From contig CAAEBS010000138.1 of the NCBI GenBank assembly GCA_900754175.1, positions 1 to 6,171 of the forward strand: a DNA stretch of 6,171 nucleotides, in the 5' to 3' direction. Origin of the DNA: Clostridia bacterium. Lineage in GTDB: Bacteria > Bacillota > Clostridia > Oscillospirales > CAG-272. Positions within the stretch are counted from its first letter, which is position 1. The number at the start of each line of letters is the position of its first letter. Under the pieces are notes generated by a model, which ran no database searches, was not told the origin of the DNA, and saw only the letters and a program-made list of their open reading frames with translations. Positions 1 to 6,138 of this stretch are shown here, piece after piece. Made by a program: the position numbers and the translations under genes.

Positions 1-15
1 CCCCGTTACTCCCCC

Positions 16-597
16 TCACTCCAGCTCGTCCAGCGTTTTGCGGAACGTGTCAAGGAAGTGCTCGCAGAAGTAATTGACCTCCGGATATTTTTCGCAAAAG
101 CTTTGCACCTCTCTGGCAAGGGTCTGCTCGGCTTTGGCAAATTCCCGGTTTCCGCTCCGCATTTCCTCCATACATTTGATGTAGGCGGAAAGCTTGTCCG
201 CCGCCTTGACCAGCGCCTGTTCGTCGCTGCCCTCCTGCGGCTCAATCAATACACGGTAATCCTCGCATAATTCGGGCGGCAGCATCTGGAGTAGCTTCCG
301 GTTTGCCACACCCTCAATTTTCTTGTAGGCGTTGCGGATTTCGGGATTGTAATATTTGATAGGCGTCGGCAGATCGCCTGTCAGCACCTCGGCAGTTTCG
401 TGATACAGCGCCATTACGGCGATCCGGTCGGCGTCAAGCTTGCCGTCGAACATCCGGTTGCGGATCAGCGCCAGCGCATGGGCGATCTGCGCCACCTGCG
501 CACTGTGCTCCGCAATGTTTTCGTCGGTCACCGATTTCATCAGGCTCCAGCGGCGGATCAGCTTCATCCGTGCCATATAGGCAAAAAAGTGATACAT
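16..597 (-). CDS. yfbR: YfbR-like 5'-deoxynucleotidase (HD-domain phosphohydrolase)
   Basis: The 193-residue product matches the Escherichia coli YfbR pattern along its whole length as I remember it, and is close to that protein in size. YfbR removes the 5'-phosphate from deoxynucleoside monophosphates in the cytoplasm (dNMP + water to deoxynucleoside + phosphate), using a divalent metal. Visible motifs are HFFAYMARMKLIRRW at the N terminus (R16, W17 substrate pocket), the first metal histidine H31 in AEHS, then Y-H66-E67-TAE70-VLTGDLPTP, and D134 in KAADKLSAYIKC. The usual HD pair is H66-E67 here, a conservative but notable change. E70 matches the proposed catalytic glutamate. The ATG at 597 is chosen because AAAGGAG (604-610) lies 6 bases upstream. 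The same frame is open back to an ATG at 741, but that lies inside aspS and has no comparable support. It is the last complete gene of the operon and lies 59 bases after the aspS stop codon. Confidence 0.93.
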   Translation of the reverse strand: MYHFFAYMARMKLIRRWSLMKSVTDENIAEHSAQVAQIAHALALIRNRMFDGKLDADRIAVMALYHETAEVLTGDLPTPIKYYNPEIRNAYKKIEGVANRKLLQMLPPELCEDYRVLIEPQEGSDEQALVKAADKLSAYIKCMEEMRSGNREFAKAEQTLAREVQSFCEKYPEVNYFCEHFLDTFRKTLDELE

Positions 598-603
598 GAT
601 TTT

Positions 604-610
604 CTCCTTT
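604..610 (-). promoter_or_regulatory. Ribosome binding site fixing the yfbR start
   Basis: AAAGGAG on the minus strand lies 6 bases before the ATG at 597. It decides this start over the in-frame ATG at 741. It begins only a few bases after the 3' arm of the intercistronic hairpin, so hairpin folding and ribosome access are physically close. Confidence 0.85.
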
Positions 611-613
611 GAC

Positions 614-658
614 AAAAAGGCTGTCGCACTTTCGCAGGCGACAGCCTCTGTTTTTTTT
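614..658 (-). terminator. Intercistronic intrinsic terminator-like hairpin between aspS and yfbR
   Basis: A perfect 10-bp stem, AGGCTGTCGC (618-627) with GCGACAGCCT (638-647), encloses a 10-base loop. Read on the minus strand, a run of eight A (651-658) lies just before it and TTTTT (614-618, first T in the stem) ends it. It therefore looks like a terminator on the minus strand, and on the plus strand too because of the T8 run. It directly follows the aspS stop codon, whose TAA overlaps the A run. Only about 20 bases separate it from the yfbR ATG, too few for a separate promoter. yfbR must then rely on read-through or on a promoter inside aspS. Confidence 0.75.
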
Positions 659-2459
659 ATTTGGATGCTTCGTCTTCTTCCCGGCTGACAATGGCAAGCC
701 CCAGCTCTTCCAACGCCTTGGGATCCGGCTCGGAGGGGCAACGGGTCATCAGCTCGGAGGCGTTCTGCACTTTCGGGAACGCAATAACGTCCCGGATGTC
801 CTCCAACCCCAGAAGCAGGGTGACCAGACGGTCAAAGCCGAAGGCAAGTCCGCCGTGCGGCGGCACGCCGTACTTGAAAGCTTCCAGCAGATAGCCGAAT
901 TTGTTCTCGGCTTCCTGACGGCTCATGCCCAGTACGTCAAACATTCTGGTCTGCAATTCGGTGTCGTGAATCCGGATAGAACCGCCGCCAAGCTCGGTGC
1001 CGTTCAGCACGATATCGTACGCTTTGGCACGCACTCTGCCGGGATCGCTTTCCAGATACTGCACGTCCTCGTCCATCGGAGCGGTGAAGGGATGGTGCAT
1101 CGCATAATAACGCCCGTCCTCCTCGCTGTACTCCAGAAGCGGGAATTCGGTTACCCACAGGAATTTGAAGTCGCCGGGCTTCAGAATCCCCAACCGCTTG
1201 GCACATTCGCACCGGAGAGCGCCGAGGGCGTCAAATACCACCCGGTTCTTGTCGGCAACGATCAGGATCAGGTCGCCGGGCTGTGCGTCCATCGTCTTGC
1301 GGATCGCCATATCCTCGGCCTCGGTCAGAAACTTGGCGTAAGAGGAGGAGACCTCGCCGTTTTCGGCAAGCTTCATCCAGGCAAGACCCTTGGCACGGTA
1401 GGACTTCACAAATTCTACCAGTGAATCAATCTCCTTGCGGGAGAAGTGAGCGCCGCCCTTGACGTTGATGCCACGGACAGACCCGCCGGCTTCCACCGCA
1501 CCGGAGAATACCTTGAAGCCACATCCACGGACGCAGTCGCTCAGATCGGTCAGCTCAAAGCCGAAACGCATATCGGGCTTGTCCGAACCGAAGCGGTTCA
1601 TCGCCTCGGCGTAGGGCATCCGGATGAAATCGTAATCCAGCTCCTGTCCCATATATTCACGGAACAGGTACTTCAGAAAGCCCTCGTGCATTTTCATCAC
1701 GTCGTCTGCCGTCACGAAAGACATTTCGGTGTCGATCTGGGTGAACTCCGGCTGACGGTCGGCACGCAGGTCCTCGTCCCGGTAGCAACGGGCGATCTGG
1801 AAATAACGGTCAAAGCCCGCAACCATCAGAAGCTGCTTGTACAGCTGGGGAGACTGGGGCAGGGCGTAGAATTTTCCCTTGTGAACACGGGAGGGTACCA
1901 GGTAGTCTCTTGCTCCCTCCGGCGTCGGCTTGACGAGATTCGGGGTCTCGATGTCCAGAAATCCGTTTGCCGCATAATATGCCCGGGCATAGCCGGCGAT
2001 TCTGGAGCGTGCCATGATGTTTCTCTGCATATCGGGGCGGCGCAGATCCAGATAACGGTATTTCAGCCGAAGCTCGGCGTTTACGTTGCTGTTCTCCACA
2101 ATTTCAAAGGGAGGGGTCTGCGCTCCGGCAAGAATGGTCAGCGCCGATACGGCGATTTCAATCTCACCGGTGGGAAGATTGCGGTTGACAGCGCCCTCGC
2201 CTCTTCTGCGCACGGTTCCTCTGGCGCAGAGAACGAACTCCGCACGCACCGAAAAGGCACGGGCGAATACGTCCTTGTCGCAGGCGTCGTCAAAGGCAAG
2301 CTGAACAAGCCCCGTGCGGTCCCGCAGGTCAATGAAGATCAGCGAGCCGAGGTCACGCTGCTTTTGCGCCCAACCCATTACGCATACTTCTTTTCCGATT
2401 TGCTCTGCGGTCAGCTCGCCGCAGTAATGTGTCCGTTTTTCAGTCAGTTGTTCTCCCAT
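657..2459 (-). CDS. aspS: Aspartyl-tRNA synthetase
   Basis: Class II aminoacyl-tRNA synthetase that charges tRNA-Asp with aspartate using ATP in the cytoplasm. The 600 residues are the normal length for the bacterial type. Domains in order: an N-terminal OB-fold anticodon-binding domain (about 1-110, with GWAQKQRDLGSLIFIDLRDR at 29-48); the catalytic core with motif 1 around 167-191 and motif 2 at 218-243 (CYRDEDLRADRQPEFTQID); the bacterial GAD insertion (about 290-410); then TEFPLLEY (437-444), HHPFTAP (455-461), and motif 3 GLAFGFDRLVTLLLG (537-551). Leucine 37 sits where non-discriminating enzymes often have histidine, which hints at a tRNA-Asp-specific enzyme; this is an inference from family knowledge. 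The ATG at 2459 has AAGGA (2466-2470) 6 bases upstream. It is the middle gene of the operon, 53 bases after the phosphoribosyltransferase. That gap is too short for a T-box leader. Confidence 0.98.
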   Translation of the reverse strand: MGEQLTEKRTHYCGELTAEQIGKEVCVMGWAQKQRDLGSLIFIDLRDRTGLVQLAFDDACDKDVFARAFSVRAEFVLCARGTVRRRGEGAVNRNLPTGEIEIAVSALTILAGAQTPPFEIVENSNVNAELRLKYRYLDLRRPDMQRNIMARSRIAGYARAYYAANGFLDIETPNLVKPTPEGARDYLVPSRVHKGKFYALPQSPQLYKQLLMVAGFDRYFQIARCYRDEDLRADRQPEFTQIDTEMSFVTADDVMKMHEGFLKYLFREYMGQELDYDFIRMPYAEAMNRFGSDKPDMRFGFELTDLSDCVRGCGFKVFSGAVEAGGSVRGINVKGGAHFSRKEIDSLVEFVKSYRAKGLAWMKLAENGEVSSSYAKFLTEAEDMAIRKTMDAQPGDLILIVADKNRVVFDALGALRCECAKRLGILKPGDFKFLWVTEFPLLEYSEEDGRYYAMHHPFTAPMDEDVQYLESDPGRVRAKAYDIVLNGTELGGGSIRIHDTELQTRMFDVLGMSRQEAENKFGYLLEAFKYGVPPHGGLAFGFDRLVTLLLGLEDIRDVIAFPKVQNASELMTRCPSEPDPKALEELGLAIVSREEDEASK

Positions 2460-2512
2460 AGGTATTCCTTCGGGTCCTTTCTTTTTATCAGATACTATGT
2501 ATGAATCGGGCT

Positions 2513-3076
2513 TCAGGCAATGGGATTGCCTTCGCCGTCGAAGAGGGGAAGCTTTTCCAGATACTGAATGTCGTCCCGCTCCTGGGCGTCGCCCTCGGCA
2601 AGAATGGTCATCTTTCCGCAGACGATACCGCCCGCCATCTTAACCAGGTTTTCAATGGCGGCAAGCGATTCTCCGGTGGAGATCACGTCGTCCACGATCA
2701 GGATCTTTTTGCCCCGCATCAGCTCGGCGTCTGCGGTGTCCAGGTAAAGCTTCTGATCCGCCGCCGTGGTGATCGAGTGAAGCGCCGCTTCAAAGACACC
2801 GGTCATGTAGAGCTTTGGCGCCTTGCGGGCAAGAAAATACTTCTGGTTTCCGGCAAGTCTTGCCATTTCGTGCACAAGCGGAATGCCCTTTGCCTCGGCA
2901 GAGATCAGATAATCGTACTCCGGCGCTTTTTTCAGCAGCTCCTTTGCGCAGGCGGTAGTCAGCTCGGGGTCTCCGAAAATGACAAATGCGCCGATCATCA
3001 GCTTGTCGTTCAGGGGGCAGAGAGGCAGGTTGCGGTCAAGTCCCGCAATTTTCATACTGTAATATTTCTGTGACAT
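2513..3076 (-). CDS. Purine-type phosphoribosyltransferase (adenine phosphoribosyltransferase-like)
   Basis: Type I phosphoribosyltransferase of 187 residues. The PRPP-binding signature is clear: KKILIVDDVISTGES at 123-137, with the acidic pair D129-D130 and the T134-G135 phosphate loop. AEAKGIPL (60-67) is the pyrophosphate-side loop, resembling the EARG loop of adenine phosphoribosyltransferases. Length and motif spacing are close to Apt, which joins adenine and PRPP to give AMP and pyrophosphate. However, the usual Apt N-terminal segment is not recognisable, so xanthine/hypoxanthine or another base is possible and no gene symbol is given. The ATG at 3076 is preferred because GGAG (3084-3087) lies 7 bases upstream. 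An in-frame ATG at 3172 would lie upstream of the predicted transcription start. First gene of the operon with aspS and yfbR. Confidence 0.88.
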   Translation of the reverse strand: MSQKYYSMKIAGLDRNLPLCPLNDKLMIGAFVIFGDPELTTACAKELLKKAPEYDYLISAEAKGIPLVHEMARLAGNQKYFLARKAPKLYMTGVFEAALHSITTAADQKLYLDTADAELMRGKKILIVDDVISTGESLAAIENLVKMAGGIVCGKMTILAEGDAQERDDIQYLEKLPLFDGEGNPIA

Positions 3077-3083
3077 GATGCTA

Positions 3084-3087
3084 CTCC
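3084..3087 (-). promoter_or_regulatory. Ribosome binding site fixing the phosphoribosyltransferase start
   Basis: GGAG on the minus strand, 7 bases before the ATG at 3076. It rules in favour of this start over the longer in-frame option at 3172, which falls in the promoter. Confidence 0.75.
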
Positions 3088-3157
3088 GTTTCTTTCGGCT
3101 TTCATTGCGTCCGTCGCCGGCACCTTTCGGACGGCAACAGATTCCATCATACCTATA

Positions 3158-3185
3158 ATTATACACGAACATTTGAAAATGTCAA
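3158..3185 (-). promoter_or_regulatory. Sigma-A promoter of the phosphoribosyltransferase-aspS-yfbR operon
   Basis: On the minus strand a perfect -35 box TTGACA (3180-3185) and a perfect -10 box TATAAT (3158-3163) are separated by 16 bases. Transcription should start near 3151, giving a leader of about 75 bases before the ATG at 3076. A 14-bp palindrome, ACATTTGAAAATGT (3169-3182), fills much of the spacer and overlaps the -35 box, so it could be a repressor site. In the leader, CGTCCG and CGGACG could form a 6-bp hairpin, but there is no T tract after it. Confidence 0.88.
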
Positions 3186-3247
3186 GAGCTATCGCACTTT
3201 TTGTCCGCTTTTCCCCACCGGCAGAGATGTAAAATTGCGGAAAATGC

Positions 3248-3276
3248 TTGACAAGTGCGAAAATGTATGATATAAT
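3248..3276 (+). promoter_or_regulatory. Sigma-A promoter of the riboswitch-ATPase unit
   Basis: A perfect TTGACA (3248-3253) and a perfect TATAAT (3271-3276) are separated by 17 bases, the ideal spacing. The start of transcription should be near 3281-3284, only a few bases before the aptamer. It is divergent from the operon promoter, with 62 bases between the two -35 boxes. A promoter this strong suits a gene whose real control point is downstream, in the leader RNA. Confidence 0.9.
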
Positions 3277-3283
3277 ACCAATA

Positions 3284-3409
3284 CTATCCGTGGGGGAGTA
3301 GTCAACACATGAAAATGTGCGGTAAGTCAACAACACTGACCTCTTGCAGGTTTGGCTTGCCCTGATTGACAAGACTCATGTACAGAGTGCTGTACATGAG
3401 CTTTTTTTA
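3284..3409 (+). promoter_or_regulatory. yybP-ykoY manganese riboswitch (leader of the cation ATPase)
   Basis: The leader carries the conserved marks of the yybP-ykoY Mn2+-sensing family: GGGGAGTAG (3293-3301) as loop L1, GTCAACA (3326-3332), and TTGACAAGAC (3366-3375) near the 3' end. By hand folding, GTCAA (3301-3305) pairs with TTGAC (3366-3370). CACAT/ATGTG closes a GAAA tetraloop (3306-3319). GTCA/TGAC (3326-3340) can form a third arm. CAGG/CCTG (3347-3364) can close the loop region facing L1. Below L1, CGTG (3289-3292) pairs with CATG (3377-3380). That last strand is also part of the terminator 5' arm, so Mn2+ binding should block termination and switch the gene on. Known members of this family control Mn2+ exporters and P-type ATPases, which fits the gene that follows. 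The inner helices are approximate. Confidence 0.9.
3375..3408 (+). terminator. Riboswitch expression-platform terminator
   Basis: A perfect 11-bp stem, CTCATGTACAG (3375-3385) with CTGTACATGAG (3390-3400), has an AGTG loop and is followed by C and seven T. It lies about 40 bases before the ATPase start codon. Its 5' arm shares bases 3377-3380 with the helix that closes the Mn2+ aptamer, so the two structures exclude each other. Confidence 0.93.
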
Positions 3410-3449
3410 TACCCCACGTTAAAATGCCTGCGGGCGGAAAGGAAAAAAC

Positions 3450-6074
3450 ATGAATTATTTTTCCCGGGAAAAAGACGACGTTTTCCGTGAGCTGGAAACG
3501 TCAGAGGGAGGCTTGTCCTCCACGGAGGCGGCGAACCGCCTTGAAAAGTACGGTAAAAACAAGCTTGCCGAGGGCAAAAAGGTCGGCGTGGTCAGAAAAT
3601 TTCTGAAACAGCTTGCCGACCCCATGATTATCGTCCTCCTTGTGGCGGCGGTCCTCTCTGCCATTACATCGGTCTATGAGGGCGAGTCGCTTGCCGACGT
3701 GTTTATCATTCTGTTTGTCGTGGTGCTCAATTCGGTGCTCGGCGTTTTCCAGGAGAGTAAGGCGGAAAAAGCCATTGACGCCCTCAAGGAAATGACCGCC
3801 GCAAAGTCCAAGGTCCTGCGGGACGGCAAGCAGATCACCCTGCGCAGTGAAGAGCTGACAGTGGGCGATATCATCATTCTGGAGGCGGGTGACGCCGTTC
3901 CCGCCGACGCACGGATTATCGAGTGCGCCTCCATGAAAGTGGAGGAAGCCGCTCTGACCGGAGAATCGGTTCCGGTAATCAAGCAGACCGAGGCAATCGA
4001 GGGGGAGGAGATTCCGCTCGGCGACCGGAAAAACATGGTTTATATGGGCAGTACCGTGGTGTACGGCAGAGGAAAAGCGGTAATCACCGCCACCGGCATG
4101 AATACCGAAATGGGTAAGATCGCCGACGCTCTGACGCAGGCGGCGGACGAAGCGACCCCGCTTCAGCGGAAGCTGTCGCACCTGAGCCGTGTGCTTACCA
4201 TTCTGGTGCTGATCATCTGCGTGGTGATCTTTGCCGCCGGCGTAATCAAGGCGGGCGAATTCACCGTTCCGGTGCTTCTCAATACCTTTATGCTTGCCGT
4301 CAGCCTTGCGGTTGCGGCGATTCCCGAGGGACTTGCCGCCGTGGTTACGATCGTGCTCTCGATCGGCGTCACCAAAATGTCGGCACGCAACGCCGTGATC
4401 CGGAAGCTGACCGCCGTGGAGACCCTGGGATGTACGCAGGTGATCTGCTCGGATAAGACCGGTACCCTGACGCAGAATAAAATGACGGTCGTCCGCTCTG
4501 CCGGCGCCGACGAGGATCTGCTTGCCACCGCTATGGCGCTCTGCTCCGATTCGGAGGTGGACGCCGGGGGAGAAGTGATCGGCGAGCCGACCGAAAACGC
4601 CCTGGTGGCGTTTGCCCTTGACAGAAAGCTGGATAAGCGGCAGTTGAAAACGACTTTCCCACGGGTGGCGGAAGCTCCCTTTGATTCCATGAGAAAAATG
4701 ATGTCCACCGTCCATTCTGCCGGCGGACGTTACGTCCAGTATACCAAGGGCGCCCCCGACGAGGTGCTCAAGGTCTGTACCCATATCCTGACTGCCGACG
4801 GCGTGCGGGAAATGACCGCAGAGGACCGTAGCCGGATCCTTGCCGAAAACAAGGAAATGGCGGACTGTGCTCTCCGTGTCCTCTGTGCGGCAAAAAGAGA
4901 GTGGGATACACTTCCCGCAGAGGATCCGCAGACCATGGAACAGAACCTGACCTATATCGGTCTTGTGGGCATGATCGACCCCATCCGCCCCGAGGTCAAG
5001 GCGGCGGTGGAGCAGTGCCATAACGCCGGGATCCGTGTGGTGATGATTACCGGCGACCATAAGGACACCGCCGTTGCCATTGCCGCTCAGCTTGGCATCC
5101 TGCACGATCCGTCCGAGGCGATCACCGGTACCGATATCGGCAGAATGAGCGATGAGGAGCTGGACGCCAATATCGAAAAGTATTCGGTCTATGCCCGGGT
5201 TCAGCCGGAGCATAAGGTGCGTATCGTCAAGGCGTGGAAAACCAAAGGAAAGATTACGGCAATGACCGGCGACGGCGTGAACGACGCCCCCAGTATCAAG
5301 AGCGCCGATATCGGAATCGGTATGGGAATTACCGGAACCGATGTGACCAAGAATGTGGCGGATATGATCCTTGCCGACGATAACTTTGCCACGATCGTGG
5401 GCGCCGTGGAGGAGGGAAGGCGTATCTATGCCAACATCCGCAAGTCCATTCAGTTCCTGCTTTCCTCCAACCTCAGCGAGGTCGTAAGCATTTTTACCGC
5501 TACCATGCTTGGCTTTACCATTCTTCAGCCGGCGCATATCCTCTGGATCAACCTCATCACCGATAGCCTGCCCGCCCTGGCGCTTGGCATGGAGGATGCG
5601 GAAAAGGATTCCATGAAAAAGCCGCCCCGTGACCCGAAACAAAGCATTTTTGCGGGTGGAATGATCTTTGATACCGTGTATCAGGGCGTCCTTATTTCTC
5701 TGCTTACCCTTGCCGCTTATTTTGTGGGGCACTTTATCGAAGCCGGCAGGTGGGAGATCACCGACAGCCCCGACGGTATGACCATGGCGTTTCTTACCCT
5801 GTCCATGGCGGAGGTGTTCCATGCGTTCAATATGAGAAGACGCCACGGCTCTATCTTTACGATCAAAAAGCAGAACCTTCTGCTCTGGGGCGCCGGCGTT
5901 GCCGCACTCCTGCTGACCACCGCCGTGATCTATATCCCCTTTATGGTGGATGCCTTCGGCTTTACGCCCATCTCGGCAAAAGAATACTTTATCGCCCTCG
6001 GGCTTGCCTTTACAGTTATCCCGATGGTGGAAATCGTCAAGTGCTTCCAGCGCCTGCGCCATAAAGACGACTGA
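3450..6074 (+). CDS. P-type IIA cation-transporting ATPase (Ca2+/Mn2+ exporter)
   Basis: SERCA-like membrane pump of 874 residues that uses ATP to expel divalent cations. Order: N-terminal cation-ATPase domain (about 3-70), M1-M2 (58-98), actuator domain with TGES (170-173), M3-M4 (248-305) with VAAIPEGL, phosphorylation site CSDKTGT (D335), nucleotide domain with KGAPDEVL (433-440), hinge motifs MITGDHKD (532-539) and MTGDGVNDAP (605-614), then M5-M10 (about 665-866). Ion ligands match SERCA: V288, A289, I291 and E293 in M4, N674 and E677 in M5, N701, T704 and D705 in M6, E788 in M8. Both SERCA sites thus look intact. There is no long regulatory tail. The ATG at 3450 has AAAGGA 6 bases upstream. 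The manganese riboswitch in its leader suggests Mn2+ export as a main role. Calcium is possible as well; sequence alone cannot decide. Confidence 0.96.
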   Translation: MNYFSREKDDVFRELETSEGGLSSTEAANRLEKYGKNKLAEGKKVGVVRKFLKQLADPMIIVLLVAAVLSAITSVYEGESLADVFIILFVVVLNSVLGVFQESKAEKAIDALKEMTAAKSKVLRDGKQITLRSEELTVGDIIILEAGDAVPADARIIECASMKVEEAALTGESVPVIKQTEAIEGEEIPLGDRKNMVYMGSTVVYGRGKAVITATGMNTEMGKIADALTQAADEATPLQRKLSHLSRVLTILVLIICVVIFAAGVIKAGEFTVPVLLNTFMLAVSLAVAAIPEGLAAVVTIVLSIGVTKMSARNAVIRKLTAVETLGCTQVICSDKTGTLTQNKMTVVRSAGADEDLLATAMALCSDSEVDAGGEVIGEPTENALVAFALDRKLDKRQLKTTFPRVAEAPFDSMRKMMSTVHSAGGRYVQYTKGAPDEVLKVCTHILTADGVREMTAEDRSRILAENKEMADCALRVLCAAKREWDTLPAEDPQTMEQNLTYIGLVGMIDPIRPEVKAAVEQCHNAGIRVVMITGDHKDTAVAIAAQLGILHDPSEAITGTDIGRMSDEELDANIEKYSVYARVQPEHKVRIVKAWKTKGKITAMTGDGVNDAPSIKSADIGIGMGITGTDVTKNVADMILADDNFATIVGAVEEGRRIYANIRKSIQFLLSSNLSEVVSIFTATMLGFTILQPAHILWINLITDSLPALALGMEDAEKDSMKKPPRDPKQSIFAGGMIFDTVYQGVLISLLTLAAYFVGHFIEAGRWEITDSPDGMTMAFLTLSMAEVFHAFNMRRRHGSIFTIKKQNLLLWGAGVAALLLTTAVIYIPFMVDAFGFTPISAKEYFIALGLAFTVIPMVEIVKCFQRLRHKDD

Positions 6075-6097
6075 CCCCCTTTGCATCCCGAAAAAAA

Positions 6098-6138
6098 GCT
6101 TCCCGGCAGAAATTCTGCCGGGAAGCGACAGATTTTTT
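6098..6138 (+). terminator. Strong hairpin terminator after the ATPase, probably bidirectional
   Basis: A 13-bp GC-rich stem, GCTTCCCGGCAGA (6098-6110) with TCTGCCGGGAAGC (6114-6126), has a 3-base loop. On the plus strand the T6 run (6133-6138) starts 6 bases after the stem. On the minus strand a T7 run (complement of A 6091-6097) follows the stem at once, so the better terminator faces a minus-strand gene coming from beyond the right edge. It most likely serves two convergent genes. Confidence 0.85.

Noticed and set aside
609..1424. Plus-strand open frame of 271 codons opposite the aspS 3' half
   Set aside because: Antisense shadow of aspS; its start lies within the intercistronic hairpin region and it has no recognisable motif.
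1446..2504. Plus-strand open frame of 352 codons opposite aspS
   Set aside because: aspS is certain on the other strand; the frame has no recognisable domain and no promoter or ribosome binding site was seen.
2460..2512. T-box or separate promoter for aspS
   Set aside because: The gap is only 53 bases, with a ribosome binding site but no -35/-10 pair and no T-box sequence or terminator.
3161..3175. Possible PurR box (ACGAACATT) near the phosphoribosyltransferase promoter
   Set aside because: It has a mismatch to the CCGAAC core and I found no convincing second, inverted box at the expected distance, so one half site is likely chance.
3052..3372. Minus-strand open frame of 106 codons across the divergent control region
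   Set aside because: It runs across both promoters and antisense to the riboswitch, with no ribosome binding site or family resemblance.
3283..3449. Magnesium (ykoK or mgtA type) or NiCo riboswitch, or a small regulatory RNA, instead of yybP-ykoY
   Set aside because: The GGGGAGTAG loop, GTCAACA and the CAAGAC element together match yybP-ykoY, and the element runs straight into a terminator and the ATPase gene.
3501..6086. Very long minus-strand open frame (861 codons) opposite the ATPase
   Set aside because: It mirrors the ATPase codon pattern, is rich in His, Gly and Arg as antisense frames of GC-rich genes are, shows no known motif, and starts past the ATPase stop codon without a ribosome binding site.
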